In this document: piece after piece, positions 15,932 to 24,634 of the stretch
Position numbering within the stretch: the stretch's first letter is position 1
How the letters are laid out: each line of letters opens with the position of its first letter
Assembly (NCBI RefSeq): GCF_031456545.1
Contig: NZ_JAVDUV010000001.1
Location: 2,046,001 to 2,110,000 of the forward strand
DNA length: 64,000 nucleotides
Direction of reading: 5' to 3'
Origin: Agromyces sp. 3263
GTDB taxonomy: Bacteria > Actinomycetota > Actinomycetes > Actinomycetales > Microbacteriaceae
Notes under the pieces: model-generated
The model's input: only the letters and a program-made list of their open reading frames with translations
Database searches by the model: none
What the model was told of the DNA's origin: nothing
Position numbers and translations under genes: made by a program

Positions 15932-16606
15932 TCAGGAGGTGGCGGATGCCGCCCGAGGGTGCCGAGCCACGCGTGCGGGCGCGGCGGGCATCGCGCTCGA
16001 ACGACGGATCGCGAACAGCGGGATCGCGTACCCGCACAGCGGTCCGATCAGGACGGCGAACGCCACGGTGCCGATGCCGACGTCGCCGCCCAGGGCCCAG
16101 CCGATGGCCAGAACGATGACCTCGATGCCGGTGCGCACGATCCAGATGCGCCATCCGGTGACGCGGTGCAGGCCGGTCATCAGGCCGTCGCGGGGGCCGG
16201 GGCCGAAGTGCGCGCCGATGTAGAGGCCGGTCGCGATCGCGAGCACGACGATGCCCGCGCCGAGCAGGAGGATGCGCGCCCAGAGGTCGAGGCCCGACGG
16301 GATCAGCCAGAGGCCGAGGTCGGCGAACGGCCCGACGAGCAGCGCGTTCATGATCGTGCCGAATCCCGGCTTCTGCCGGATGGGAATCCACAGCAACAGG
16401 ACGATGCCGCTCGTGATGACGGTGATGAGCCCGAAGTTGAGGCCGGTCTGCTTGGCGATGCCCTGCGTGAGCACGTCCCACGGGGCGACGCCGAGCTCGC
16501 CCCGCACGATGAGGGCGATGCCCATGCCGTAGAGGAACAGGCCCACGAAGAGCTGCACGAAGCGGCGGACGATCACGGGAGCGGGGTCGGTCGGACGGCG
16601 AAGCAT
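15932..16606 (-). CDS. YczE/YitT-like integral membrane protein
   Basis: A 224-residue protein with five to six hydrophobic helices and a short C-terminal tail. LGVAPWDVLTQGIA and HFGPGPRDGLMTGLHRVTG are typical of the YczE family. Its transport substrate is unknown. It is divergently transcribed from a MocR-type regulator, the same arrangement as Bacillus yczE with its MocR partner. The ATG at 16606 was preferred to the one at 16639, which would leave only 28 bp to the mocR start. Confidence 0.78.
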   Translation of the reverse strand: MLRRPTDPAPVIVRRFVQLFVGLFLYGMGIALIVRGELGVAPWDVLTQGIAKQTGLNFGLITVITSGIVLLLWIPIRQKPGFGTIMNALLVGPFADLGLWLIPSGLDLWARILLLGAGIVVLAIATGLYIGAHFGPGPRDGLMTGLHRVTGWRIWIVRTGIEVIVLAIGWALGGDVGIGTVAFAVLIGPLCGYAIPLFAIRRSSAMPAAPARVARHPRAASATS

Positions 16607-16614
16607 GATGCAAT

Positions 16615-16661
16615 CCAATTCCACGATTGGCCTGTTCACAAAGAGCCAATCGGCCTAAAGT
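16615..16661. promoter_or_regulatory. Divergent yczE/mocR control region with CCAAT-type repeats
   Basis: CCAAT (16615-16619), GATTGGC (16625-16631) and GCCAATC (16645-16651) form direct and inverted copies of one box, with GATTGGC and GCCAATC being exact inverted repeats 13 bp apart. TAAAGT (16656-16661) lies 6 nt before the mocR ATG and is its likely -10. The boxes are candidate MocR binding sites. Confidence 0.5.
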
Positions 16662-16667
16662 GGCCTG

Positions 16668-18110
16668 ATGGCTGATCTCTCGCTCAGTGCGCGCTCGCTC
16701 GAACTCCTCCTCGGAGACTGGCGCGGAGCTGGCAGCGCGTACGAGGGGCTCGCCGAACGCATCCGCCTGCTCATCGTCGACGGCCGCATCGGGGTCGACA
16801 CGCGCCTGCCCGCCGAGCGCGACCTCGCGGAGCGGCTCTCACTGAGCCGCACGACCGTCACCGCGGCCTACCGGCAGCTGCGCGAGCAGGGCATGCTGCA
16901 CAGCGTGCGCGGTTCGGGCAGCGTGGCCCGCCTGCCCGGTGCGCCCGCGATCCTGCCCGCGCCGCTCGAGAGCGAGTACATCGACTTCTCGAAGGCGGCG
17001 CCGCCCGCCCTGCCCTGGCTGGCGGAGGTCGCTCGACAGGCCGTCGACGACCTTCCCGCGCACCTCGCCGATTCGGGCTTCGATCCCATCGGCACGCCGG
17101 CGCTGCGCCAGGCCATCGCGGACCGCTATGCCGTTCGCGGACTGCCCACCACGCCCGACCAGATCATGGTCACGATCGGTGCTCAGCACGCCATCGGCCT
17201 GCTCGCCCGGGCGCTCGTGGGTCGCGGCGACCGCGCGCTCACCGAGGTGCCGATCTACCCGCACGCCTACGAGGCCCTGCGCGCGGCAGGCGCTCGCCTC
17301 GTGACCGTGCCGGTCGTGCCGGCCGGCACCGAGGGCGACGACGACCGCGAACAGGCGGCCGGGCTGGTGCAGGCGATCCGGCACTCGAACCCGGTCGCGG
17401 CGTACCTCATCCCCGATTTCCAGAACCCCACCGGGCGCACCATGAGCCGCGAGACCCGGGCCCGCGCGCTCGACGCCGCCGCACGGCAGGGCACCGTCGT
17501 CATCGCCGACGAGACGACCGCCGAGCTGTCCATCGACCGGCAGGGCGACTTCCCGCCCATGGCGGCCGATGGGCACGCGGTGCTGATCGGTTCGGTCGGC
17601 AAGACGGTGTGGGGCGGCATCCGCGTGGGTTGGATCCGTGCCGAGCGGCCGCTGATCCGCCGGCTGCTCGCCGTGCGCTCGCCGGGCGATCTCGGCACGC
17701 CGATCCTCGAGCAGCTCATCGTCACCCGGCTCCTCGGCCGCATGGACGAGATCCTCGAGCTGCGGCGCGAACAGCTCCGCGCCGGCCGGGACCGCCTCGA
17801 GCACCTTGTCGCCCGGCACCTGCCCGAGTGGGACGTGCCGCGCGTCACCGGCGGCATCGTCACCTGGGTCGGCCTCGGTGCGCCGGTGAGCTCGCAGCTC
17901 GCGCTCGGCGCGCGTCGCGAGGGGCTCATCGTGGCCGCCGGCCCGAGGTTCGGGGTCGACGGGGCGTTCGAGCGGTTCCTCCGGCTGCCCATCTGCTACA
18001 GCCCCGAGACGACGGATGCCGCGGTACTGGCGCTCGCGCGCGCCTGGCGGTCGCTCGCCCGCACGCCGGCGGCCGAGCCCGAACCCGAGCTGCTGGCCTC
18101 CGTGGTCTGA
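16668..18110 (+). CDS. MocR-family regulator (GntR winged helix fused to aminotransferase domain)
   Basis: A 480-residue fusion. Residues ~20-95 are a GntR-type winged helix (LPAERDLAERLSLSRTTVTAAY, then VRGSGS). The rest is a fold-type I aminotransferase domain. The Lys of IGSVGKTVWGG (about residue 310) is the PLP-binding residue and YLIPDFQNPTGRTMS carries the NPTG motif. MocR proteins sense PLP or amino-compounds; this one probably controls the adjacent yczE-like gene and itself. The start has a -10 exactly 6 nt upstream. Confidence 0.9.
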   Translation: MADLSLSARSLELLLGDWRGAGSAYEGLAERIRLLIVDGRIGVDTRLPAERDLAERLSLSRTTVTAAYRQLREQGMLHSVRGSGSVARLPGAPAILPAPLESEYIDFSKAAPPALPWLAEVARQAVDDLPAHLADSGFDPIGTPALRQAIADRYAVRGLPTTPDQIMVTIGAQHAIGLLARALVGRGDRALTEVPIYPHAYEALRAAGARLVTVPVVPAGTEGDDDREQAAGLVQAIRHSNPVAAYLIPDFQNPTGRTMSRETRARALDAAARQGTVVIADETTAELSIDRQGDFPPMAADGHAVLIGSVGKTVWGGIRVGWIRAERPLIRRLLAVRSPGDLGTPILEQLIVTRLLGRMDEILELRREQLRAGRDRLEHLVARHLPEWDVPRVTGGIVTWVGLGAPVSSQLALGARREGLIVAAGPRFGVDGAFERFLRLPICYSPETTDAAVLALARAWRSLARTPAAEPEPELLASVV

Positions 18111-18113
18111 GGA

Positions 18114-19643
18114 TCACACGCCCGTGGCGATCACCGGCTCGTCGTCAGCCGGCGCGGTCTGGGAGCCTTCGCCCCGGGGCGCCGCGATGGAGGGGCCGTC
18201 CGTGCGACGGCGGAACAGGAGCGCCGCGATCACCGCGCCCACCGCGAACAGGCCGGCGCCCCACCAGTAGGCGACCGCATAGCTGTGGATCGCGGCATCC
18301 GCCAGCACCGCCTCGGTCGGCGGCGTGTGGGACGCGATGTAGTCGGTGGCCGCGGTCGCGGCGAGTGTGTTCAGCAACGCGGTGCCGATCGAGCCGCCCA
18401 CCTGCTGGCTGGTGTTCACCATGGCCGACGCGACGCCCGCGAACGACCGCTCGACGCCGAACGTGGCCGTCTGCATGGACGCCGGCATGATCGAGCCCAT
18501 GCCGAAGCCGAGGATCATGAGCGGCGCGAGGACGTCGGCGACGTAGGTGCTCTGCGCGTCGAGGTGGGTGAGGATGACCATGCCGGTCGCGGCGATGACC
18601 ATGCCGATCGGCACCATGACCTTCGGGCCGAACCTGGGCACGAAGAGGTTGGTCGACAGCTGCGCGGCGAGCACGAGCATCAGGATCATCGGCAGGAACG
18701 CCAGCCCCGTCTGGATCGGCGAGTAGCCGAGCGACGTCTGCAGGTAGTACGTGACGAAGAGGAAGATGCCGAACATGCCGGCCCCCGCGATGAAGACCGA
18801 CAGGTACGCCGCACCGCGGTTGCGGTCGAGCACGATCGGCAGTGGGAGCAGCGGGTGCGCTGCACGACGTTGCCAGAGCACGAACGCGACGAGCAGCACC
18901 GCGGATGCCGCGAGCATGCCCCACGTCATCGGCGAGTCCCAGCCCTCGGTCTCGGCGTTCGAGAACCCGTAGACGAGGAGGAACAGCGCGCCCGAGATGA
19001 GGATCGTGCCGGGCAGGTCGAGCTTCGGACGCGGGCCGGTACGTGCCACGTGGCGCACGAACAGGGCGGCGCCGACGATCGCGACGGCCGCGATGAACAC
19101 GTTGATGTAGACGTTCCAGCGCCAGTTGAACTGCTCGGTGAGGAAGCCGCCGAGGAGCAGGCCGATGGCGCCGCCGGCTCCCGCGATCGCGCCGAAGACG
19201 CCGAACGCCCGAGCGCGCTCCTTGGGGATGGTGAACGTCGTCGTGAGCACCGCCAAGGCCGTGGGCGCGAGGAGCGCGGCGAAGGCGCCCTGCAGCGCGC
19301 GGCCCGTGACGAGCACGCCGAAGGTCGGCGCGGCGCCCGCGAGGGCCGAGGCGAGCGCGAAGCCGATGAGGCCGATGATGAAGGTGCGCTTGCGGCCCCA
19401 GAGGTCGGAGAGCCGGCCGCCGAGCAGCAGCAGGCTGCCGAACGCGAGCGAGTAGGCCGTGACGACCCACTGGCGGTCGCCGTCGGAGAAGCCGAGATCG
19501 GCCTGCGCGGCCGGAAGTGCGATGTTCACCACGGTGGCGTCGAGCACCACCATGAGCTGGGCCAGCGCGACGGTCGCGAGGGTCCACCACCGGCGGGAGG
19601 ACGCCGCGACGGGCGTGGAAGTCGTGGTCGGAGCGGAGGTCAT
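18114..19643 (-). CDS. MFS drug exporter, DHA2 (14-helix EmrB/QacA) family
   Basis: A 509-residue transporter with about fourteen hydrophobic helices. VVLDATVVNIALPAA in helix 1, GRLSDLWGRKRTFIIG (motif A) and WRWNVYINVFIA are classical DHA2 features. It would use the proton gradient to export drugs or other toxic amphiphiles. It is transcribed divergently from a tetR gene 101 bp away, which is the usual local repressor arrangement. TAGAGT (19651-19656, minus strand) sits 7 nt before the ATG, so the repressor could block it at the start codon. Confidence 0.88.
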   Translation of the reverse strand: MTSAPTTTSTPVAASSRRWWTLATVALAQLMVVLDATVVNIALPAAQADLGFSDGDRQWVVTAYSLAFGSLLLLGGRLSDLWGRKRTFIIGLIGFALASALAGAAPTFGVLVTGRALQGAFAALLAPTALAVLTTTFTIPKERARAFGVFGAIAGAGGAIGLLLGGFLTEQFNWRWNVYINVFIAAVAIVGAALFVRHVARTGPRPKLDLPGTILISGALFLLVYGFSNAETEGWDSPMTWGMLAASAVLLVAFVLWQRRAAHPLLPLPIVLDRNRGAAYLSVFIAGAGMFGIFLFVTYYLQTSLGYSPIQTGLAFLPMILMLVLAAQLSTNLFVPRFGPKVMVPIGMVIAATGMVILTHLDAQSTYVADVLAPLMILGFGMGSIMPASMQTATFGVERSFAGVASAMVNTSQQVGGSIGTALLNTLAATAATDYIASHTPPTEAVLADAAIHSYAVAYWWGAGLFAVGAVIAALLFRRRTDGPSIAAPRGEGSQTAPADDEPVIATGV

Positions 19644-19744
19644 GGGCGCCACTCTATACGAGACTGGGCGGTTTCGGATATGAACAGTTCCTGAAGTAAC
19701 ATGGCAGCAACACGACCGCCACGCGAGAAGGGGAGAAGACCGCA

Positions 19745-20395
19745 ATGGCGCAGTCCGACTCCACCGCCCAGCTCGAGTCCGACGCGCCCGCTCCCCGGCT
19801 CGGCCGCAAGCGCGACCACACCCGCGACCCCGAGATCCTCGACGCGGCCATCGACGTGCTCGCCGAGTCCGGGTTCGACGGCATGACGATCGACATGGTC
19901 GCCGCCCGGGCCAAGGCCGGCAAGGCGACCATCTACCGCCGATGGCCCTCGAAGGCCGACCTCGTGCTCGACGCCGTCGCGTGCATGAAGGCCGCCGACC
20001 TCGACCCCGAGCGGTTGCCCGACACGGGCACGCTGCGCGGCGATCTCGTCGCGATGATCCGCCCGCGCTCCATCGAGGAGGGCGAGCGCAAGCTGCGCAT
20101 CATGGGCGGGCTGTTCGGCCTGATCTCCTCGTCGCCCGAACTCGCCACCGCCGTGCACGAGGCGATCCTCGAGCCCAGGCTCGCGGTGAATCGGCTCTTC
20201 CTGCGGCGGGCCGTCGACCGGGGCGAGATCTCCGCAAATCGTGACATCGAGCTGCTGGCGAGGGTGGCCTCGGGCATGGCGGCGTTCCGGATGCTCGTCG
20301 AGCAGCAGCCGCTCGACGCGGAGTACCTGACCTCGCTCATCGACCACGTCATCCTCCCCGCCGCCGGCATCGCTCCAGAGGCGGGCACGACCTAG
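19745..20395 (+). CDS. TetR-family regulator
   Basis: A 216-residue TetR protein. The N-terminal helix-turn-helix is ILDAAIDVLAESGFDGMTID followed by ARAKAGKATIYRRWPSKADL (residues ~28-75); the C-terminal ligand domain is all helical and not conserved. It is divergent from the MFS exporter, which is its most likely target. The ATG follows a GGGGAG ribosome site. A short inverted repeat GAACAGTTC at 19682-19690 in the intergenic region is a weak operator candidate. Confidence 0.88.
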   Translation: MAQSDSTAQLESDAPAPRLGRKRDHTRDPEILDAAIDVLAESGFDGMTIDMVAARAKAGKATIYRRWPSKADLVLDAVACMKAADLDPERLPDTGTLRGDLVAMIRPRSIEEGERKLRIMGGLFGLISSSPELATAVHEAILEPRLAVNRLFLRRAVDRGEISANRDIELLARVASGMAAFRMLVEQQPLDAEYLTSLIDHVILPAAGIAPEAGTT

Positions 20396-20426
20396 GTCGA
20401 CCAGCGGTCGCCGATCGCATCCGGCC

Positions 20427-20448
20427 GTTCACCCTCTGGTCACCGGGG
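20427..20448 (+). promoter_or_regulatory. PHO-box-like direct repeat
   Basis: Two consecutive 11-bp units, GTTCACCCTCT (20427-20437) and GGTCACCGGGG (20438-20448), match the actinobacterial PhoP box (direct repeats of GTTCACC-N4). They end 62 bp upstream of a gene for a secreted phytase/phosphatase-type protein. Confidence 0.55.
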
Positions 20449-20510
20449 CGTCGCCCATCCGGAGCACTGTTGCGGGGAATCATCCCTTCCCCCGACAGGA
20501 GCACACCCGC

Positions 20511-22844
20511 ATGAAGCGAGCAACACTCGCGCGCTGCACGGCCGTGGCCGCGGCATCCGTCGTCGCCCTCGGCGTGGTGGGCGCGATGCCGGCCCTCGCG
20601 GCCGACGAGGCCTCGAGCTTCCACCGCACAGCCACCTACCCCGTCTTCCAGAACGTGCCCGCCGGGGTCGACCCGGCCGCGCCGACCGTCGCGGAGATCT
20701 CGGCGGTGTCGAAGGACGGCCGCACCGTCGTCTCCACCGACGCACTCGGCAAGCGCATCGGGTTCGTCGACCTCACCGATCCCGCCGCGCCGGTCGGCCT
20801 CGGAACGGTGTCGCTCGCCGAGCTCGGACACGCCGACGACCAGCCGACCTCGGTGTCGATCGTGGGCCAGTACGTCCTCGTCGTGATCGACGAGACCGGC
20901 GGCGACTTCACCGCGCCCAAGGGACGCCTCGACGTGCTGCGGCTCTCCGACCGGCAGCGGGTCGCGAGCATCGACCTCGGCGGGCAGCCCGACTCGATCG
21001 CGATCTCGCCCGATCAGAAGTACGCGGCCATCGCGATCGAGAACCAGCGCGACGAGGACCTCGAGGTGGGCGGCGTCGAGGGCGGCCTGCCGCAGGCTCC
21101 GGGCGGCTTCGTGCAGGTCGTGAAGCTCACCGGCGCGAAGCCGGCCAACTGGAAGGCCAAGCCCGTCTCGTTCGGCTCGAAGCTCGCCACCGGCATCCTG
21201 CAGCACGCCGGCATCACTGCGCCCGGCGACCCCGAGCCCGAGTACGTCGCGTTCTCACCCGACGGCCTGCTCGCCGTGACGCTCCAGGAGAACAACGGCA
21301 TCGCCATCGTCGAGCCGCGCACCGGCCTGCTCGTGCGGGCGTTCTCGGCCGGCACGGTCACCGCCGACGGCTTCGACACGAAGAAGGACAAGGTCATCGA
21401 CGCGAGCGGCTCGCTCGTCGGCGTGCCCCGCGAGCCCGACGCGATCGCCTGGGTCGACCGGCGCCACGTCGCCGTCGCGAACGAGGGCGACCTCGTGGGC
21501 GGCACCCGCGGCTGGTCGATCTTCGACGTGGTCACGGGTGCCCCGGTGTGGGACGCCGGCAACACCTTCGAGCAGCTCGCCATCGCTCACGGCGTCTACA
21601 ACGACGACCGCGCGGCGAAGAAGGGCCCCGAGCCCGAGGGGCTCGCCATCGCCGAGTTCGACGGCACGAGGTACGCATTCGTGGCGAGCGAGCGCTCGAA
21701 CTTCATCGCCGTCTACGACCTGACGAACCCGAGGGAGCCCGAGTTCGTGCAGACGCTCTTCGCGACCAACGGTCCCGAGGGCGTGCTGCCGATCCCGGCC
21801 CGCGACCTGCTCGTCGTCTCGAGCGAGGTCGACGACGCGTCCGTCGGCGTGCGCGCCAGCCTGAACGTCTACGAGTTCGGGCCGGGCGTCGACGACCAGA
21901 CCGGCATCGTCTCGGACTCGGTCGACGGCACGGCGATCGGCTGGCAGGCCCTCGGCGCCCTCTCGGCGGATCCCGCCGACGCCGGTTCGCTCTTCGCCGC
22001 GAGCGACTCCGCCGTGAAGCCGAGCACGATCTACTCGGTCGACGTGACCGGCACCCCCGCCCGCATCACCCGCGCGTTCCCCGTGACCAGCGCGGGAGCG
22101 CCGGCGAACCTCGACATCGAAGGACTGTTCGCCCGTCCGCAGGGCGGCTTCTGGCTCGCCGCCGAGGGCGCCGACGGCGCCGGCAACGCGCTCGTGCGCA
22201 CGGATGCCGCGGGCGCGGTGCAGCAGACCGTCGCCCTGCCGGCCGAGATGACGGCGCACGTGGGCAAGTGGGGGCTCGAGGGCGTCACGGCGGTGACGGA
22301 TGCCGCGGGCGCCGAGCTCGTCTTCGTCGCGCTGCAGCGCCCGCTGTGGGCCGATCCGGCCGCGGCATCCGGCCCGATCGACGGCGACGGTGTGACCCGC
22401 ATCGGCCGCTACGACGTGGCGACCGGTGCGTGGACCTGGTTCGGGTACCGGCTCGAGGGCACGACGGCACCGGGCGACTGGATGGGGCTCTCGGAGGTCA
22501 CCGCGGTCGACGCCGACACGCTCGCGGTCATCGAGCGGGACAAGCTCAACGGCCCGGCGGCGGCGGTGAAGCGCGTGTACACGGTCGACCTCGGCGACGC
22601 CGCGGGCATCACAGGCCTCGGCGGGCCGGGCGAACTGCCCGTGCTCGACAAGGCGCTCGCGGTCGACGTGCTGCCGGCGCTGCGGGCCGGCAACGGCTGG
22701 ACGCAGGAGAAGCTCGAGGGCCTCGCCATCGGCGGCGACGGCCAGGTCTACGCCGTGACCGACAACGACGGGCTGAAGGATGCCACGGGCGAGACGGTGT
22801 TCCTCCGTCTCGGTGCGGCATCCGACCTCTTCGCCTCGCGGTAG
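20511..22844 (+). CDS. Secreted esterase-like protein of the phytase family
   Basis: A 777-residue exported protein. The N-terminus has a signal peptide with a clear ALA-AD cleavage site after residue 30. Residues ~50-430 look like a beta-propeller (SKDGRTVVSTDALG, PDSIAISPDQKYAAIAIENQ, and GPEPEGLAIAEFDGTRYAFVASERS). The C-terminal half (from about 470) is the esterase-like/phytase-like domain, with DIEGLFARPQGGFWLAAEGAD and QEKLEGLAIGGDGQVYAVTDNDGL. Related proteins are predicted to hydrolyse phosphate esters outside the cell. The PHO-box-like repeat upstream fits expression in phosphate starvation. The exact substrate is unknown. Confidence 0.8.
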   Translation: MKRATLARCTAVAAASVVALGVVGAMPALAADEASSFHRTATYPVFQNVPAGVDPAAPTVAEISAVSKDGRTVVSTDALGKRIGFVDLTDPAAPVGLGTVSLAELGHADDQPTSVSIVGQYVLVVIDETGGDFTAPKGRLDVLRLSDRQRVASIDLGGQPDSIAISPDQKYAAIAIENQRDEDLEVGGVEGGLPQAPGGFVQVVKLTGAKPANWKAKPVSFGSKLATGILQHAGITAPGDPEPEYVAFSPDGLLAVTLQENNGIAIVEPRTGLLVRAFSAGTVTADGFDTKKDKVIDASGSLVGVPREPDAIAWVDRRHVAVANEGDLVGGTRGWSIFDVVTGAPVWDAGNTFEQLAIAHGVYNDDRAAKKGPEPEGLAIAEFDGTRYAFVASERSNFIAVYDLTNPREPEFVQTLFATNGPEGVLPIPARDLLVVSSEVDDASVGVRASLNVYEFGPGVDDQTGIVSDSVDGTAIGWQALGALSADPADAGSLFAASDSAVKPSTIYSVDVTGTPARITRAFPVTSAGAPANLDIEGLFARPQGGFWLAAEGADGAGNALVRTDAAGAVQQTVALPAEMTAHVGKWGLEGVTAVTDAAGAELVFVALQRPLWADPAAASGPIDGDGVTRIGRYDVATGAWTWFGYRLEGTTAPGDWMGLSEVTAVDADTLAVIERDKLNGPAAAVKRVYTVDLGDAAGITGLGGPGELPVLDKALAVDVLPALRAGNGWTQEKLEGLAIGGDGQVYAVTDNDGLKDATGETVFLRLGAASDLFASR

Positions 22845-22853
22845 CAGGGTTGC

Positions 22854-22894
22854 GGGGCGGCGGTCGCCCCCCTGGGTATTTCGACCGCCGCCCC
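22854..22894. terminator. 13-bp hairpin after the esterase gene
   Basis: GGGGCGGCGGTCG (22854-22866) and CGACCGCCGCCCC (22882-22894) pair perfectly. The stem starts 10 bp after the esterase stop codon. Confidence 0.75.
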
Positions 22895-22957
22895 CGGACC
22901 ACGGGATCGAACACCGTGGCCCACTGCGCCGCATCGGGTGGCGGCACAGGCTCTCGG

Positions 22958-22990
22958 GGGGATCGGCGCTGAGGGGCCGCGCCGATCCCC
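22958..22990. terminator. 12-bp hairpin after the chaplin-like gene
   Basis: GGGGATCGGCGC (22958-22969) and GCGCCGATCCCC (22979-22990) pair perfectly around a 9-nt loop, 8 bp beyond the stop of the minus-strand chaplin-like gene. With the hairpin at 22854-22894 it separates two convergent units. Confidence 0.75.
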
Positions 22991-22997
22991 GTGGTCA

Positions 22998-24545
22998 TCA
23001 CCGTCGGATCGCGAACCTCCTGAAGCCGACGAGCACGAGGCCCGCCAGCATCGCGAACGCCGCCAGCACCAGGCCCGTGAGGTCGGCGCCGGTCGAGGCG
23101 AGCGTCGTCGACGCTGCCACGACGTGGGTCGTCCCGTTGGAGGCGACGGTGGTCGAACCGCCGTCACCCGGCGTTCCCGGGTCGACCGGAGTCGTCGGGT
23201 CCGTCGGGTCCGTGGGATCCGTCGGGTCCGTCGGGTCCGTGGGATCCGTCGGGTCCGTGGGATCCGTCGGGTCGGTCGGGTCGGTCGGGTCGGTCGGGTC
23301 AGTCGGGTCGACGATGGTCGTCGATCCGTCCGTCCGGCTGTCGCCGATCACCGAGATCGCGTTGCCGCCGATCGTGATGGGCAGCGCCAGGTTCGGAATG
23401 AGCTGCGTTCCACCGAGCAGCCCGTCCGATCCGTTCGTCGTGGCGGAACCGCCGCCGGTTCCCGGAGCCACGACCGTCGTGGCATCCGTCGACTCGCTGT
23501 CGCCGATCACCGAGATGGCGTTGCCGCCCGCGGTGATCGGTGCGACCAGGTCGGCGATGAGCTGTGTTCCCCCGAGCAGCCCGTCCGATCCGTTCGTCGT
23601 GGCGGAACCGCCCCCGGTTCCGGGTGCCACGACCGTCGTGGCATCCGCGGACTCACTGTCGCCGATCACCGAGATGGCGTTGCCGCCGAGCGTGATCGGC
23701 AGGCCGAGGTCGCCGAGCACCTGGGTGCCGCCGAGGATCGAGTCCTCGCCGGAGGTCCAGGCGTCGGTGCCCGAGCCGGTGCCGGCACCGGAGCCGCCGG
23801 AGGCGACCTCGGTCCATGCGCCGTCACTCGACGAGTCGCCGATGACGGAGATGGCGTTGCCGCCCAGCGTCACAGGCAGCGACAGGTCGATCAGGCCCTG
23901 CGTTCCGCCGAGGATCGAGTCCTCGCCCGACGTCCAGGCGGCGTTGCCGCCGTCGGAGCCGGGCGTGGATCCGGTCGCCACGCCGGTGCCGGCGCCGCTC
24001 GATTCGCTGTCGCCGATGACGGAGATGGCGTTGCCGCCGACCGTGACCGGGACCGAGATGCCGAGGAGCGCCTGCGTGCCGCCGAGCAGCGAGTCGTCGC
24101 CGCTCGTCTGGGCCACCGGCACATCGGCCACTGCGGTGTCGGATGCTGCAGCCGGCTCCGGCGCCACGGTCGTGGCGGCGTCGCTCGACTCGCTGTCGCC
24201 GATGACGGAGATGGCGTTGCCGCCGACCGTGACCGGGACCGAGATGTCGACCAGCGCCTGCGTGCCGGAGCCGATGCCGTCGTCACCGGAGGTGACGGCG
24301 ACCGGTGCGGACGCGGGCTCCGAGGCGACCTCGGTCGAGGCATCCGACGACTGCGAATCCCCGATGAGGGAGATCCCGTTGCCGTTCACGGTGACGGGGA
24401 GGTCGATCGAGATCCCGACCTGGGAACCCGACAGGATGCCGTCGTCGCCACTCGTCTCCGACGCGTGGGCGACCCCGGCTCCGAGGAGCGTGAGCCCCCC
24501 GGCGAAGAGGGTCGCATACAGCGCCCTCAAGGCCAATCGCTTCAT
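22998..24545 (-). CDS. Seven-repeat chaplin-like surface protein with LAxTG sorting signal
   Basis: A 515-residue exported protein. A signal peptide ends at AHA-SE (residue 28). Seven repeats of about 35-60 residues follow (to about residue 408); each has TSGxDxxLGGTQ, then a short amphipathic strand, then PVTVGGNAISVIGDSES. This matches the chaplin core (PVxVxGNxxxVIG) of Streptomyces, but without the paired cysteines. Then come thirteen DPT units (residues 413-451), a Thr/Ser stalk, LASTG (482-486), a hydrophobic helix and the tail RRFAIRR. That end is a sortase signal of the class E (LAxTG) type. The likely place is the cell wall, with the repeats displayed outside. A ribosome site AGGAG precedes the ATG. 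Confidence 0.78.
   Translation of the reverse strand: MKRLALRALYATLFAGGLTLLGAGVAHASETSGDDGILSGSQVGISIDLPVTVNGNGISLIGDSQSSDASTEVASEPASAPVAVTSGDDGIGSGTQALVDISVPVTVGGNAISVIGDSESSDAATTVAPEPAAASDTAVADVPVAQTSGDDSLLGGTQALLGISVPVTVGGNAISVIGDSESSGAGTGVATGSTPGSDGGNAAWTSGEDSILGGTQGLIDLSLPVTLGGNAISVIGDSSSDGAWTEVASGGSGAGTGSGTDAWTSGEDSILGGTQVLGDLGLPITLGGNAISVIGDSESADATTVVAPGTGGGSATTNGSDGLLGGTQLIADLVAPITAGGNAISVIGDSESTDATTVVAPGTGGGSATTNGSDGLLGGTQLIPNLALPITIGGNAISVIGDSRTDGSTTIVDPTDPTDPTDPTDPTDPTDPTDPTDPTDPTDPTDPTDPTTPVDPGTPGDGGSTTVASNGTTHVVAASTTLASTGADLTGLVLAAFAMLAGLVLVGFRRFAIRR
23193..23309. repeat. Thirteen 9-bp tandem repeats encoding (Asp-Pro-Thr)13
   Basis: Thirteen perfect-length units of CGTCGGGTC, CGTGGGATC or GGTCGGGTC (plus strand) run without interruption inside the chaplin-like gene. 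Each encodes DPT with varied codons. The copy number is likely to vary between strains by slippage. Confidence 0.9.
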
Positions 24546-24574
24546 GATGTAACTCCTGACTGATGTGGGATGTC

Positions 24575-24623
24575 TGCTCCCGAGGCAGGGAGCAATGACC
24601 GTTTCCGCCTGCGGACAGGCGGA
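24575..24623. terminator. Two hairpins between the two surface-protein genes
   Basis: TGCTCCC/GGGAGCA (24575-24581 and 24588-24594) and TCCGCCTG/CAGGCGGA (24604-24611 and 24616-24623, 4-nt loop) lie in the 89-bp gap. They may terminate part of the transcripts from the upstream gene, or stabilise the 5' end of the chaplin-like mRNA. Confidence 0.5.
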
Positions 24624-24634
24624 GCGGACCCCGA

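Noticed and set aside
19644..19744. Clear TetR operator
   Set aside because: Only a weak 4-1-4 repeat GAACAGTTC was found; not convincing enough to annotate as a site.
23193..23309. CRISPR array
   Set aside because: The 9-bp units are contiguous, in frame and encode DPT; there are no spacers or cas genes.
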